DNA of 64,000 bases from Cellvibrio sp. PSBB023 (lineage in GTDB: Bacteria; Pseudomonadota; Gammaproteobacteria; Pseudomonadales; Cellvibrionaceae). The stretch is from positions 4,271,501-4,335,500 of the forward strand of contig NZ_CP019799.1 of the NCBI RefSeq assembly GCF_002007605.1, read 5' to 3'. The stretch's first letter is position 1. The number at the start of each line of letters is the position of its first letter. The translations under genes were made by a program, and so were the position numbers. Below, piece after piece: positions 27,830 to 35,460 of the stretch. Below the pieces are notes generated by a model that did no database searches, was not told the DNA's origin, and was given only the letters and a program-made list of their open reading frames with translations.

Positions 27830-29102
27830 TCTCGCTCCCGTTACCCGCGCCCAGGGCACAGTGCAATTGCCTGGCTCCAAGAGTATCTCCAACCGCACGC
27901 TGCTGCTGGCGGCGCTGGCCACAGGCGAGACGGATATTCGCGATCTGCTGAAGTCTGACGATACCGACCGCATGCTGGAGGCCTTGGCGGCGCTGGGTGT
28001 GGGTGTGACTAAAACCGGCGAGAACGATTACCGCGTAGTTGGCACTGGCGGTAGTTTCCCGAATAAAGAAGCGGATCTTTTCCTCGGTAACGCCGGTACT
28101 GCTTTTCGCCCGCTGACGGCGGCGCTGGCATTGAGCGGTGGTACCTATAAGTTGCACGGCGTAGCGCGTATGCATGAGCGCCCGATTGGCGATTTGGTGG
28201 ATGCGCTGCGTCAGATAGGTGCGGATATTACTTATCTCGGGCAGGAAGGCTTTCCGCCGCTGTTGATCAAGCCTGCGCAAATCGCGGCTAGTGGCAGTAT
28301 CAAAATCCGCGGCGATGTCTCCAGCCAATTCCTCACCGCGTTGCTGATGGCATTGCCGATGACCGGCAAAGAAACCCAAATCGAATTGGTGAGTGAGCTT
28401 ATCTCCAAGCCGTACATTGAAATCACCCTCAAGTTGATGGCGCAGTTTGGCGTAAATGTTCAGCGCGATGGCTGGGAGCGTTTTACTGTTCCGGCGGCGA
28501 CCGGTTATAACAGCCCCGCGACTGTGTATGTGGAAGGCGATGCGTCTTCTGCTTCATACTTCCTTGCGGCGGGTGCGTTGGGTGCTGGCCCGCTGCGTGT
28601 GCAAGGTGTGGGTGCCAAAAGTATTCAGGGCGATGTTGCATTTGCCGATGCGCTTGCAGAAATTGGTGTGACCATTACCAAAGGCGAAAACTGGATTGAA
28701 GCCTCCGCTCCATCATTACCGCTCAAAGCCTTTGATCGCGATTTCAACCATATTCCCGATGCAGCTATGACGCTCGCTGTGGTTGCGCTCTTTTGCGATG
28801 GCCCATCGCGTCTGACCAATATCGCCAGCTGGCGCGTGAAAGAAACCGATCGCATCTCTGCGATGGCGACTGAGTTGCGCAAACTCGGCGCAATAGTGGA
28901 AGAAGGTGAAGATTGGCTGCGAATTACGCCGGTGAAAAATTTAATTCCAAATGCGGCGATTGATACTTATGACGATCACCGCATGGCAATGTGTTTTTCG
29001 CTCGCTACCTTTGGTGGTGTACCTGTGCGGATTAATGACCCGAAATGTACCGCTAAAACTTTCCCGACCTACTTTGAAGTGTTTGGGTCAGTGGTGAACT
29101 AA
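27816..29102 (+). CDS. aroA: EPSP synthase, element-borne second copy
   Basis: 428 residues from the ATG at 27816, the start that matches the other copy and has AGGTT upstream. It joins shikimate-3-phosphate and PEP in chorismate synthesis. Signature motifs: [10 protein letters not shown] (Lys binding both substrates), [22 protein letters not shown], the catalytic Asp in DHRMAM. By eye about 20 of 428 residues differ from the chromosomal copy at 52549-53835 (about 95% identity), and similarity at DNA level starts at the ribosome binding site and ends at the stop codon. It is intact and likely functional. It looks like an acquired chromosomal gene of a close relative rather than classical ICE cargo. 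Confidence 0.95.
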   Translation: MEFLDLAPVTRAQGTVQLPGSKSISNRTLLLAALATGETDIRDLLKSDDTDRMLEALAALGVGVTKTGENDYRVVGTGGSFPNKEADLFLGNAGTAFRPLTAALALSGGTYKLHGVARMHERPIGDLVDALRQIGADITYLGQEGFPPLLIKPAQIAASGSIKIRGDVSSQFLTALLMALPMTGKETQIELVSELISKPYIEITLKLMAQFGVNVQRDGWERFTVPAATGYNSPATVYVEGDASSASYFLAAGALGAGPLRVQGVGAKSIQGDVAFADALAEIGVTITKGENWIEASAPSLPLKAFDRDFNHIPDAAMTLAVVALFCDGPSRLTNIASWRVKETDRISAMATELRKLGAIVEEGEDWLRITPVKNLIPNAAIDTYDDHRMAMCFSLATFGGVPVRINDPKCTAKTFPTYFEVFGSVVN

Positions 29103-29536
29103 GAAATATTTTTATCCTGCAGCAACCTCTTCAAGTCGATAACGGGTTTACTCCAGTTTTTTGAAGGCAGTTCCGGCTCTCCAGGCCAGGCTGCCCCAGG
29201 AAGATTTTCAAACTCAAACTTCTGAACAAAGCACTTCATTGCATCAGTAAGGACGCTGATGTATTCAATTGTCTCGTAACCATATTTGCCGCTTAATTCA
29301 ACTAAAAGCGCCAGCAATGCAGTTCCATGCCCTACATTTTTTTTGGCAAAAGAAATTGCTGTTATGGAAATTTTCCTTTCAGAAGCATCCCAAGACAGAG
29401 TGAGCGTATATTTGTGACTGCGTGCGTTAATTTTGTTGTGCCAAGAATTGCAATATGGCTTTTTATAGTTAAACCGGCCGCAATAGAAAACATTTAACGC
29501 TGCACAGAACTCGTGTATATCGCTTTCGATCATCAA
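29099..29536 (-). CDS. GNAT-like hypothetical protein
   Basis: 145 residues, converging with and overlapping the aroA stop by 4 bp. The middle ([20 protein letters not shown]) resembles the acetyl-CoA binding motif Q/R-x-x-G-x-G/A of GNAT acetyltransferases, followed by the expected strand ([15 protein letters not shown]) and a FVQKFEFE helix-strand end. The N-terminal part is not typical. Substrate unknown. The call is an inference from a single motif. Confidence 0.5.
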   Translation of the reverse strand: MMIESDIHEFCAALNVFYCGRFNYKKPYCNSWHNKINARSHKYTLTLSWDASERKISITAISFAKKNVGHGTALLALLVELSGKYGYETIEYISVLTDAMKCFVQKFEFENLPGAAWPGEPELPSKNWSKPVIDLKRLLQDKNIS

Positions 29537-29605
29537 AGCTTGATGGTTCTCCGAACATAAACTTCATTAATCTATCTGCGCTTACTAGTGAATAACTCAC
29601 TCGAC

Positions 29606-29902
29606 TTAATCCGCCCTTCCAGCTCGTTGCGAACTGTAAAGGGTTCCCAGCTTTCGCAATAAGGATTTAAAACCAAGCCGGGACGATTTGTGTTGCGCGC
29701 GCTTAAACCTTTCGGTCGTTGCTGATGGAAGAAAATTCTCTGCAGAGGCATCAATTTCACTACGAAGGATTGTCACCGCATCCGGCGCCTCAAAACCAAG
29801 CTTTACGTGTCGATCATCCAACTTTGTAATTAGAATTTCTATAATGCCATCAGTAGTATGAATACGGATGGATTGGTTTTCGCGGCGGCCTAGAACTAGC
29901 AT
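29606..29902 (-). CDS. csrA: CsrA/RsmA-family RNA-binding regulator (copy 2)
   Basis: 98 residues: an N-terminal CsrA domain (MLVLGRRENQ, GIIEILITKL, GFEAPDAVTILRSEI) followed by a basic C-terminal extension of about 40 residues (FKRAQHKSSRLGFKSLLRKL). The RNA-contacting Leu4, Arg6 and the Arg of ILRSEI are kept. It differs clearly from copy 1 at 11956-12228, so this is not a recent duplication. It lies just before the conjugation operon's end, where a post-transcriptional regulator of transfer or cargo genes would be plausible. Confidence 0.88.
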   Translation of the reverse strand: MLVLGRRENQSIRIHTTDGIIEILITKLDDRHVKLGFEAPDAVTILRSEIDASAENFLPSATTERFKRAQHKSSRLGFKSLLRKLGTLYSSQRAGRAD

Positions 29903-30127
29903 AACAACTCCATTTGTTTGAGGGGGTGAGTGTCACTAAGATTAAATTTAAACTCAAAAACTATTGTATATCTTTAACAAACTTCTTCAATGGTAGATCA
30001 GCAATAGAATCACGCAATTAGTTGATAAATACGACAATCTTGGCAAAGCTCTAACTGTTCACTTTCCATTCACCCAAGAACTGCTATATATTTATCAAAT
30101 AACCCTTGAATCACAGGCTATCCAAAA

Positions 30128-30364
30128 ATGGACAACAAAGCTCTTGGCACAAAAATCATTAAATCAACTGCCCTATTTACTGGAAAGGCGGCTTGGTTTC
30201 TGTTGTGTAAAGTATGCTTGGCTGTCCTGTTGGTCATAGGATTTATTGTTGATGCGATGGCATCCGAGCAACAAGGGCATCAAAGCGAAACAGATCGAAA
30301 TCCACTATCCGATATCGAGTTTGATGACCCACAGAGCCCGCACTTCTTAAATGAGAGGCCGTGA
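30128..30364 (+). CDS. Small single-span membrane protein
   Basis: 78 residues, one hydrophobic segment at about 24-44 (WFLLCKVCLAVLLVIGFIV), then a polar acidic tail (SDIEFDDPQSPHF). It converges with the conjugation operon. Proteins of similar size and shape are found near TraG in related elements, but no family name is recognised here. The ribosome binding site is weak. Confidence 0.5.
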   Translation: MDNKALGTKIIKSTALFTGKAAWFLLCKVCLAVLLVIGFIVDAMASEQQGHQSETDRNPLSDIEFDDPQSPHFLNERP

Positions 30365-30405
30365 AAAATCCAGCTAGTTCAGCTGGCTTCATCACTTTAA
30401 TCCTG

Positions 30406-32082
30406 TCACTTCCTCGCCATTTCTTTTGTTTTTGAAATTGAATTGCTCTGCAGTTTCCCTGCGAATCCTGAAGATTGTCCTGCAGCACCAAGGCCTGCCT
30501 TGTTTACCGCACCGGTAATTTGAGTTCCTGCTGACAATCCGATTGCTCCTAGATAATACGTGAATAGCAGCGGCAACAACCAATAGCACATCCGTACCAC
30601 CCAGCTAATTGCCATGGCATCCGGATTGTGAACTGCATCTGGCATTACATATCCCACAACGGTTCTACCGTCATCGCCGAAACTGAGTAATGAATCCAGC
30701 AAAAAATTGTCGAGCCATGCCGCAAAAGCAAATAGGAATGACCAAAAAATAATGCTGAACTGAAGGATGCTGAGCGTAACCAAATTGCCGAGACTAAAGG
30801 AACCCAGGGTAAGCAAGAACGGCAGCACAATGATAAATATCATTAGGGTTATTGCTTGTATTGCGGGAGCAAGTTTTCGGTAGGATTCTGTTTCTACTGC
30901 ATTTGGAATAGATGTCATTGCTGCACCAAGGAATGCAATCCCGGTCTTAATCGCACCAACCGTATCAGAAGCAAGGCTATCCCCTCCGCCCGATAATCCA
31001 TTGCCCAGGTTTAATTCCATAGCGCTCTGGGAATTAAAAAGTGCCGTTTTAATCAGGGCATTATCCTTATCTTCCGTTGTCGCAAATTTATCGGCTGACC
31101 AAAAATTCCACCAAGCACCTGTGCAATCTCCACAATCCTCTTCAGCGCCATTGGATTTCACGTTATCGAGCAGGCGAGTCCGTAACCCATGATCCGACCC
31201 TAAGCTTACACCGTCTGCCGGATACCCCATCCACCACTCGTGGCATGTTGGATAGCCACCAATTTCAACCCCGTCCGGTGGTGGCGGCAATATCGCTGAG
31301 TCACGCGCTTCTGAGTATGGAAAGTGCTCTGGTGCTAATGCTTTCGTCGCACGCAAGGTGTCGTAATATCCCGCGCGAGACAGGAAAAACTTTGATCCTG
31401 GCCACGCAATATCGTCATAAATTTCCCCATTCTGGAATTGCGATGGCAGCTCTGAATTGGGCAGGCGCTGACTGCCATACAGGTTCACGGCTGGTCGCCA
31501 GCACTGATTGTAAAAATCCCCTAACTCATCTTTCAGCGTCTTATCGGGTATCTCCAGTTCGGACAATCCCGACACCATGGTTCGCAAATCAGCCTGGCAT
31601 GGAAGCTCTTGTTTGGCAGACTGAGCGATAGCATGGTTTAAGAGAGTTACTAGATACCACCACAGGGGCGCTTTAGGAGTATGACCATCCAGCATGGCAT
31701 TAAACGCCCCCGCTTTTTGATCCAGTGTTGAATTTGAATTACCGAATTCTTTTTCGGAAGCCGTTTTCTCCAGCACACCGCTTTCTGTGGCTTCACACCG
31801 GTAATGTGTATAAGTTGTTTTATTGAGCTGCACATAAATCATTGGCTGCGCAGCCATGAATACAACGAATAGCATTGAGTAAATTCGTGTTTCCAGAATT
31901 CGAATAATGCTGTCCGAGTCGATGTCTCCATTGGCTTCACGCAAAGACAGGAGTGTGTTTACCAGGGTCGCTACAAATGGAACCAACACTAGCCCGGTGT
32001 TCGTCAGTAATGCCCACATGGCACCATAAAGATTCCAGGCCAGCACACTGGTATATAGCTCTAAAACACTACCAACGGGCAT
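30406..32082 (-). CDS. TraG-like conjugation protein (TraG N-terminal domain)
   Basis: 558 residues, last gene of the conjugation operon. Hydrophobic segments occur near the N-terminus (about 15-60 and 65-85) and again in the C-terminal third (about 400-520), with a large periplasmic region rich in paired Cys between (for instance CGDCTGAWWNFW). This is the layout of the TraG_N family, which works in mating-pair stabilisation and pilus assembly in F-type and type G systems. A C-terminal lytic domain as in full-length F TraG is absent, as is normal in PFGI-1-class elements. Confidence 0.88.
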   Translation of the reverse strand: MPVGSVLELYTSVLAWNLYGAMWALLTNTGLVLVPFVATLVNTLLSLREANGDIDSDSIIRILETRIYSMLFVVFMAAQPMIYVQLNKTTYTHYRCEATESGVLEKTASEKEFGNSNSTLDQKAGAFNAMLDGHTPKAPLWWYLVTLLNHAIAQSAKQELPCQADLRTMVSGLSELEIPDKTLKDELGDFYNQCWRPAVNLYGSQRLPNSELPSQFQNGEIYDDIAWPGSKFFLSRAGYYDTLRATKALAPEHFPYSEARDSAILPPPPDGVEIGGYPTCHEWWMGYPADGVSLGSDHGLRTRLLDNVKSNGAEEDCGDCTGAWWNFWSADKFATTEDKDNALIKTALFNSQSAMELNLGNGLSGGGDSLASDTVGAIKTGIAFLGAAMTSIPNAVETESYRKLAPAIQAITLMIFIIVLPFLLTLGSFSLGNLVTLSILQFSIIFWSFLFAFAAWLDNFLLDSLLSFGDDGRTVVGYVMPDAVHNPDAMAISWVVRMCYWLLPLLFTYYLGAIGLSAGTQITGAVNKAGLGAAGQSSGFAGKLQSNSISKTKEMARK

Positions 32083-32091
32083 AACATTTAC

Positions 32092-32466
32092 CTACTGAAT
32101 GTATTGAAGAAAGTTGGAGGCAAAGAAGACCTCGTAACAAATAATTAGTACCAGCAGTGGTCGCCGAGAAGACCTCACCAGTTCATCCGTGACGGTTGGC
32201 ACACGCAGTGCCAACACGCTTTTCCAATTGCGCCACAGAAAATAGTAAATACACAGCCTAAACAGCAGCAGCCAAGGAGATTGCGAGAAGTTATGTAGGT
32301 TTTGGATTCTCTCACCATCACCCGCCAGCATAATTTTCATGATGATGACGCTTGCGAATGCGGCGATAAAACATCCGGCAATCCACATAGTGATGCGTTT
32401 AAACCGGGCGAGCCGAGGCGAGTTAATTTGTGGTTTCTGAGTGAAACCTTGCTCAGCGTTATTCAT
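32092..32466 (-). CDS. Membrane protein of the conjugation operon
   Basis: 124 residues with three probable membrane helices (about 27-47, 65-80, 103-120). It overlaps the upstream gene by 8 bp and precedes traG by 10 bp, so it is part of the transfer operon. No specific family name recognised; in related type G systems a small membrane protein occupies this place. Confidence 0.65.
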   Translation of the reverse strand: MNNAEQGFTQKPQINSPRLARFKRITMWIAGCFIAAFASVIIMKIMLAGDGERIQNLHNFSQSPWLLLFRLCIYYFLWRNWKSVLALRVPTVTDELVRSSRRPLLVLIICYEVFFASNFLQYIQ

Positions 32467-33832
32467 TAATTCCGCCCTCGGTCATACCTGGGCGAGCAGG
32501 TCTGATTCGCACAAAATCGGTGAAGCGTTGATTGTCTTGGTTACGGGCAGAGCCGCGTTGAGCGATGGTGCCAGCGGCGTTGGTAATAATCTTTTGGCGA
32601 ACTTCTGATTCAAACAAAACGTTGTCAATTTCTGCCTGCAAGCGTTGGCGAGAGTAATCAATTTCAGTCTGTGCCACCTCTCCGGAGGCGGATATATTGG
32701 GTTCCTGTGCTCCGGCATTCATAAGGTCGCGCGCGATCAGCGCTTTTTCCATGGTTCTTGCCAGGGAAACTTCACCGACTAATTTATTTGCCAGGATTTG
32801 TTGTTCATCGGTCGGTGCTCGACGCAGGTTCTGCAGCGTCAAATCGTTAATGGTCACGCCCATACCAGGTACGGAAAGTTTGTTTAGATCTTCTGACGTG
32901 TAACGATAACTGGCTGGTTTGGACAGGAGAGTCTGGAGATCCGCCTGAGCTATATCACGCTCTTTGCGGTATTGATACCGCAGACCTTGGCCGACTTTGG
33001 TTCTCAGTTTTTCACAGTTAGCGCAGGTGCGAACAATGCGCTCGCCCACCACTTCCCGAGTCCATTTCGCTGCTGCAGCCGAATCCGAAAAAACTCGGGT
33101 AATATTGGGATCGCCATTCACACCATCAGCATCCTCCACAGCAGCGCCACCGGCAATATGGTCATACCCAGCACTAATCGTGTCTTCCACAATCCGAATG
33201 GGCTCCTGGTTGAGTCCGCCTTTGGCGACACCACCGGCGAATTTGATACCTGCATTGCCTGATGACTCCTCAATGGATTGTTCAGCGGATACAGGATTGT
33301 CACCATTCATGCTGGCTTTATCCCACGAGCTTTTACGTGTAACGGCGATCCAGCCCTCCACGGGATCGCGACCGGCGCGCAGATCGGCTTTTGCATCGCG
33401 ACAGGTTTTCAGGGAGAGCGTGAAGCTTTCTTTTGCATCTTTTAAGCCTTTTGTCAGCGTGTCGTAGAGGCCTGGCCAGTTTTCTTGTATCTGGGACAGC
33501 CCCCAAGCGGAGAAAACGGCTGTAGCGGCTCCCAAGACGTCCTCTGTAAGCCCATAGACATTGTGCTCGATGTCAGAGAAGGTCTCTGCAATACCGAAAC
33601 TGGGATCAAATGAGCAGCCTCGAAACAAATTCCAATCTGCGGCCGCTGATAGGTTCAGGTGGGTTTTATTCGACTGGTTGTAATACATGTAGGGATCACC
33701 ACCACCAATCGCGTAATACCAAGAACCGTCACCGGTTGGCCTGACGATATTTCCATCTGCTGTAGCCGTTTCTGATAGCAGGCAAGAGAAAGCGAGTGTT
33801 GAGAGCGCAAGCGCTTGGTTTATAAATTTCAT
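32459..33832 (-). CDS. ICE conjugation protein, PFL_4711 family (TIGR03755), TraH-like
   Basis: 457 residues from the ATG at 33832, chosen for its GAGGA site and because a signal peptide follows directly (MKFINQALALSTLAFSCLL...ATADG); the frame is open 9 codons further up. The exported protein has the pattern GDGSWYYAIGGGDPYMYY at its mature N-terminus and a C-terminal helical region. Position between the TraU-like gene and traG matches the PFL_4711 family of PFGI-1-type elements, thought to act in the outer part of the transfer channel. Confidence 0.82.
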   Translation of the reverse strand: MKFINQALALSTLAFSCLLSETATADGNIVRPTGDGSWYYAIGGGDPYMYYNQSNKTHLNLSAAADWNLFRGCSFDPSFGIAETFSDIEHNVYGLTEDVLGAATAVFSAWGLSQIQENWPGLYDTLTKGLKDAKESFTLSLKTCRDAKADLRAGRDPVEGWIAVTRKSSWDKASMNGDNPVSAEQSIEESSGNAGIKFAGGVAKGGLNQEPIRIVEDTISAGYDHIAGGAAVEDADGVNGDPNITRVFSDSAAAAKWTREVVGERIVRTCANCEKLRTKVGQGLRYQYRKERDIAQADLQTLLSKPASYRYTSEDLNKLSVPGMGVTINDLTLQNLRRAPTDEQQILANKLVGEVSLARTMEKALIARDLMNAGAQEPNISASGEVAQTEIDYSRQRLQAEIDNVLFESEVRQKIITNAAGTIAQRGSARNQDNQRFTDFVRIRPARPGMTEGGINE

Positions 33833-33861
33833 TCCAAAATCCTCATGCTTTGTAAGCAAGA

Positions 33862-34818
33862 TTAAAAATCTACTTTGGTGATGTACGCGCCTTCTCTTTC
33901 ACAGCAGGCGTAATAGCGCCACAAATTCCACATATAGCTTTCCCGATTTTTCCGTCGTCCATTTGCCCAAGACGCTGGGCCACCAAAAGTCATATGAGAG
34001 TTTTCCACCCAAGGTGCTACCTGCTGGAATCGATTATCGTTCCCGCCAATGCTCACAGGATCTGGCCGCCAGCACCTGTTCTCACATGAGCCGTTGGCTG
34101 GGAGGTAAACGTGAGGCTGTAAGTCTCGGGTAACGATCTCAGCAGCTCGGTGTGCGGCTACGGCAGCATTAATCGCATCATAAGGATGTGCGCCCCAACC
34201 ACAGCGAGGATAAAGGGGCGCCCAATAGCCATCACCTAAAATGGGAAGCCAATTACCAGTCGTTATTTTTGGTGTGCCGAATATCGATTGCGGAAAAATC
34301 TGCTCTATTCCTGGATCGTTCCAATTCGGATCGAAGCTGGACAGGAAATGCGGCAACATGGGAATGTCGTTTGCAGATTCACAGAAGAATTCGCTTGAAC
34401 CCAATGCGTCAAAAATCCAGGTTGCTGGATGTGAAATGACATCTACGGATTTAAAATCCAAATTGGTGTCTTGGTCTTTGGAGGACTCGCTTCGGGTGAT
34501 GGCACCGCTCGGATTATTATTCCAGTCAGTTGTTGCATCCCACTCGCTCTGAAAGGTATACGAAGCAATGACCAGCTCTGGAATATAGTGGCCAACTCTC
34601 CACGATGTTTCTATATCGCAACTAAATAGAGAGCATCTTAACCAGAAGCAAATTCCCAGAAGCTCCCACTCTAAACAGTCAACACAACTTATTGCCGACT
34701 CGATGATGTCAAGCGTAGATAAATTGCCTTCTTTCTCTCCGGTAGGAACTGATTGCGCATGGGTCGCCGAGGAAACTATTGATAGATACAGAAAAATTAC
34801 AAATACATATTTCAGCAT
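33862..34818 (-). CDS. TraU-like conjugation protein, PFL_4710 family (TIGR03756)
   Basis: 318 residues with a signal peptide (LKYVFVIFLYLSIVSSATHA). The mature protein has many Cys (SCVDCLEWELLGICFWLRC near the start, CENRCWRP, YYACCERE near the end), as in TraU-family periplasmic proteins that need disulfide bonds. TraU proteins help assemble the conjugative pilus and stabilise mating. The start shares its first base with the last base of the upstream gene, showing tight coupling. Confidence 0.86.
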   Translation of the reverse strand: MLKYVFVIFLYLSIVSSATHAQSVPTGEKEGNLSTLDIIESAISCVDCLEWELLGICFWLRCSLFSCDIETSWRVGHYIPELVIASYTFQSEWDATTDWNNNPSGAITRSESSKDQDTNLDFKSVDVISHPATWIFDALGSSEFFCESANDIPMLPHFLSSFDPNWNDPGIEQIFPQSIFGTPKITTGNWLPILGDGYWAPLYPRCGWGAHPYDAINAAVAAHRAAEIVTRDLQPHVYLPANGSCENRCWRPDPVSIGGNDNRFQQVAPWVENSHMTFGGPASWANGRRKNRESYMWNLWRYYACCEREGAYITKVDF

Positions 34819-35264
34819 TAATCATTCTCTCCATCTGTTCTTTCTTCGAGGGTTGCCAGATAGAGTCTTCTTGCATCAAAAACATCCGTTGATCCGTAGA
34901 CAACGTACTTGCCTTCATCGAAAACAATCGCCGGAACTTTTTTTATCTGGTACTTCATCATCTTTTGCTGGCCACGCATGGCAGCACGCATTTCCGATTT
35001 AAACGCTTCGCCTTTTGGTGTTGCAAAAAATGCATTGGCCATTTTCATGGCCTGCTCCTGGTTGGGAGGCAGCTTAGGTAATCCAGTTTGTTTGAGCCTG
35101 GATACCTCACTCAAATCGTAATGAACGGTTTTAACATCCGTAGGCGCATCGATGAGTGCGGGTAAATCGGTGAACACCTCGATGAGGGTTTGTGCTTGCG
35201 AAGAAGAGGCAGCAAAAACCAAAAAGAGTCCGGCAAGCATTATGCGATTAGCGATAAATTTCAT
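34818..35264 (-). CDS. Conjugation protein, PFL_4709 family (TIGR03757/DUF1525), TrbC-like
   Basis: 148 residues with a signal peptide (MLAGLFLVFAASSSQAQ). The mature part starts LIEVFTDLPALI and contains VPAIVFDEGKYVVYGSTDV, the layout of the thioredoxin-like DUF1525/TrbC family that precedes TraU in type G systems. Cys residues of an active thioredoxin are absent, so a structural or chaperone role in the periplasm is more likely. Confidence 0.86.
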   Translation of the reverse strand: MKFIANRIMLAGLFLVFAASSSQAQTLIEVFTDLPALIDAPTDVKTVHYDLSEVSRLKQTGLPKLPPNQEQAMKMANAFFATPKGEAFKSEMRAAMRGQQKMMKYQIKKVPAIVFDEGKYVVYGSTDVFDARRLYLATLEERTDGEND

Positions 35265-35460
35265 GGGAAATGCTCCACACTAATTGGTGATTTACGATTT
35301 CCGTAAAGGGTTCTCCGGTTGCCTGGAGCAATTCGCTTTTGGCTCCTTGGGAAACCATATAAAACACGTCCCCCTTTTTTAATTCGCTAATATGGCAAGG
35401 TGTTTCTTTGTCCCGATCTATACGAAAGGCGTATCGAATTTCTTGATCCATTTTCTTCAC
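35248..35460 (-). CDS. Small conjugation-operon protein, 70 residues
   Basis: Starts directly after the stop codon of the VirB4-like gene and overlaps the next gene by 17 bp, so it is certainly placed for co-translation. Contents: basic N-terminus, HISELKKGDVFYMV in the middle, no signal peptide or membrane segment. Family not recognised; most PFGI-1-type operons that come to mind lack a gene exactly here. Confidence 0.6.
   Translation of the reverse strand: MKKMDQEIRYAFRIDRDKETPCHISELKKGDVFYMVSQGAKSELLQATGEPFTEIVNHQLVWSISHEIYR

Noticed and set aside
27816..29102. Element aroA as a glyphosate-resistance gene
   Set aside because: The active-site segment [10 protein letters not shown] is the same as in the chromosomal copy and of the sensitive class I type; no known resistance change is visible.
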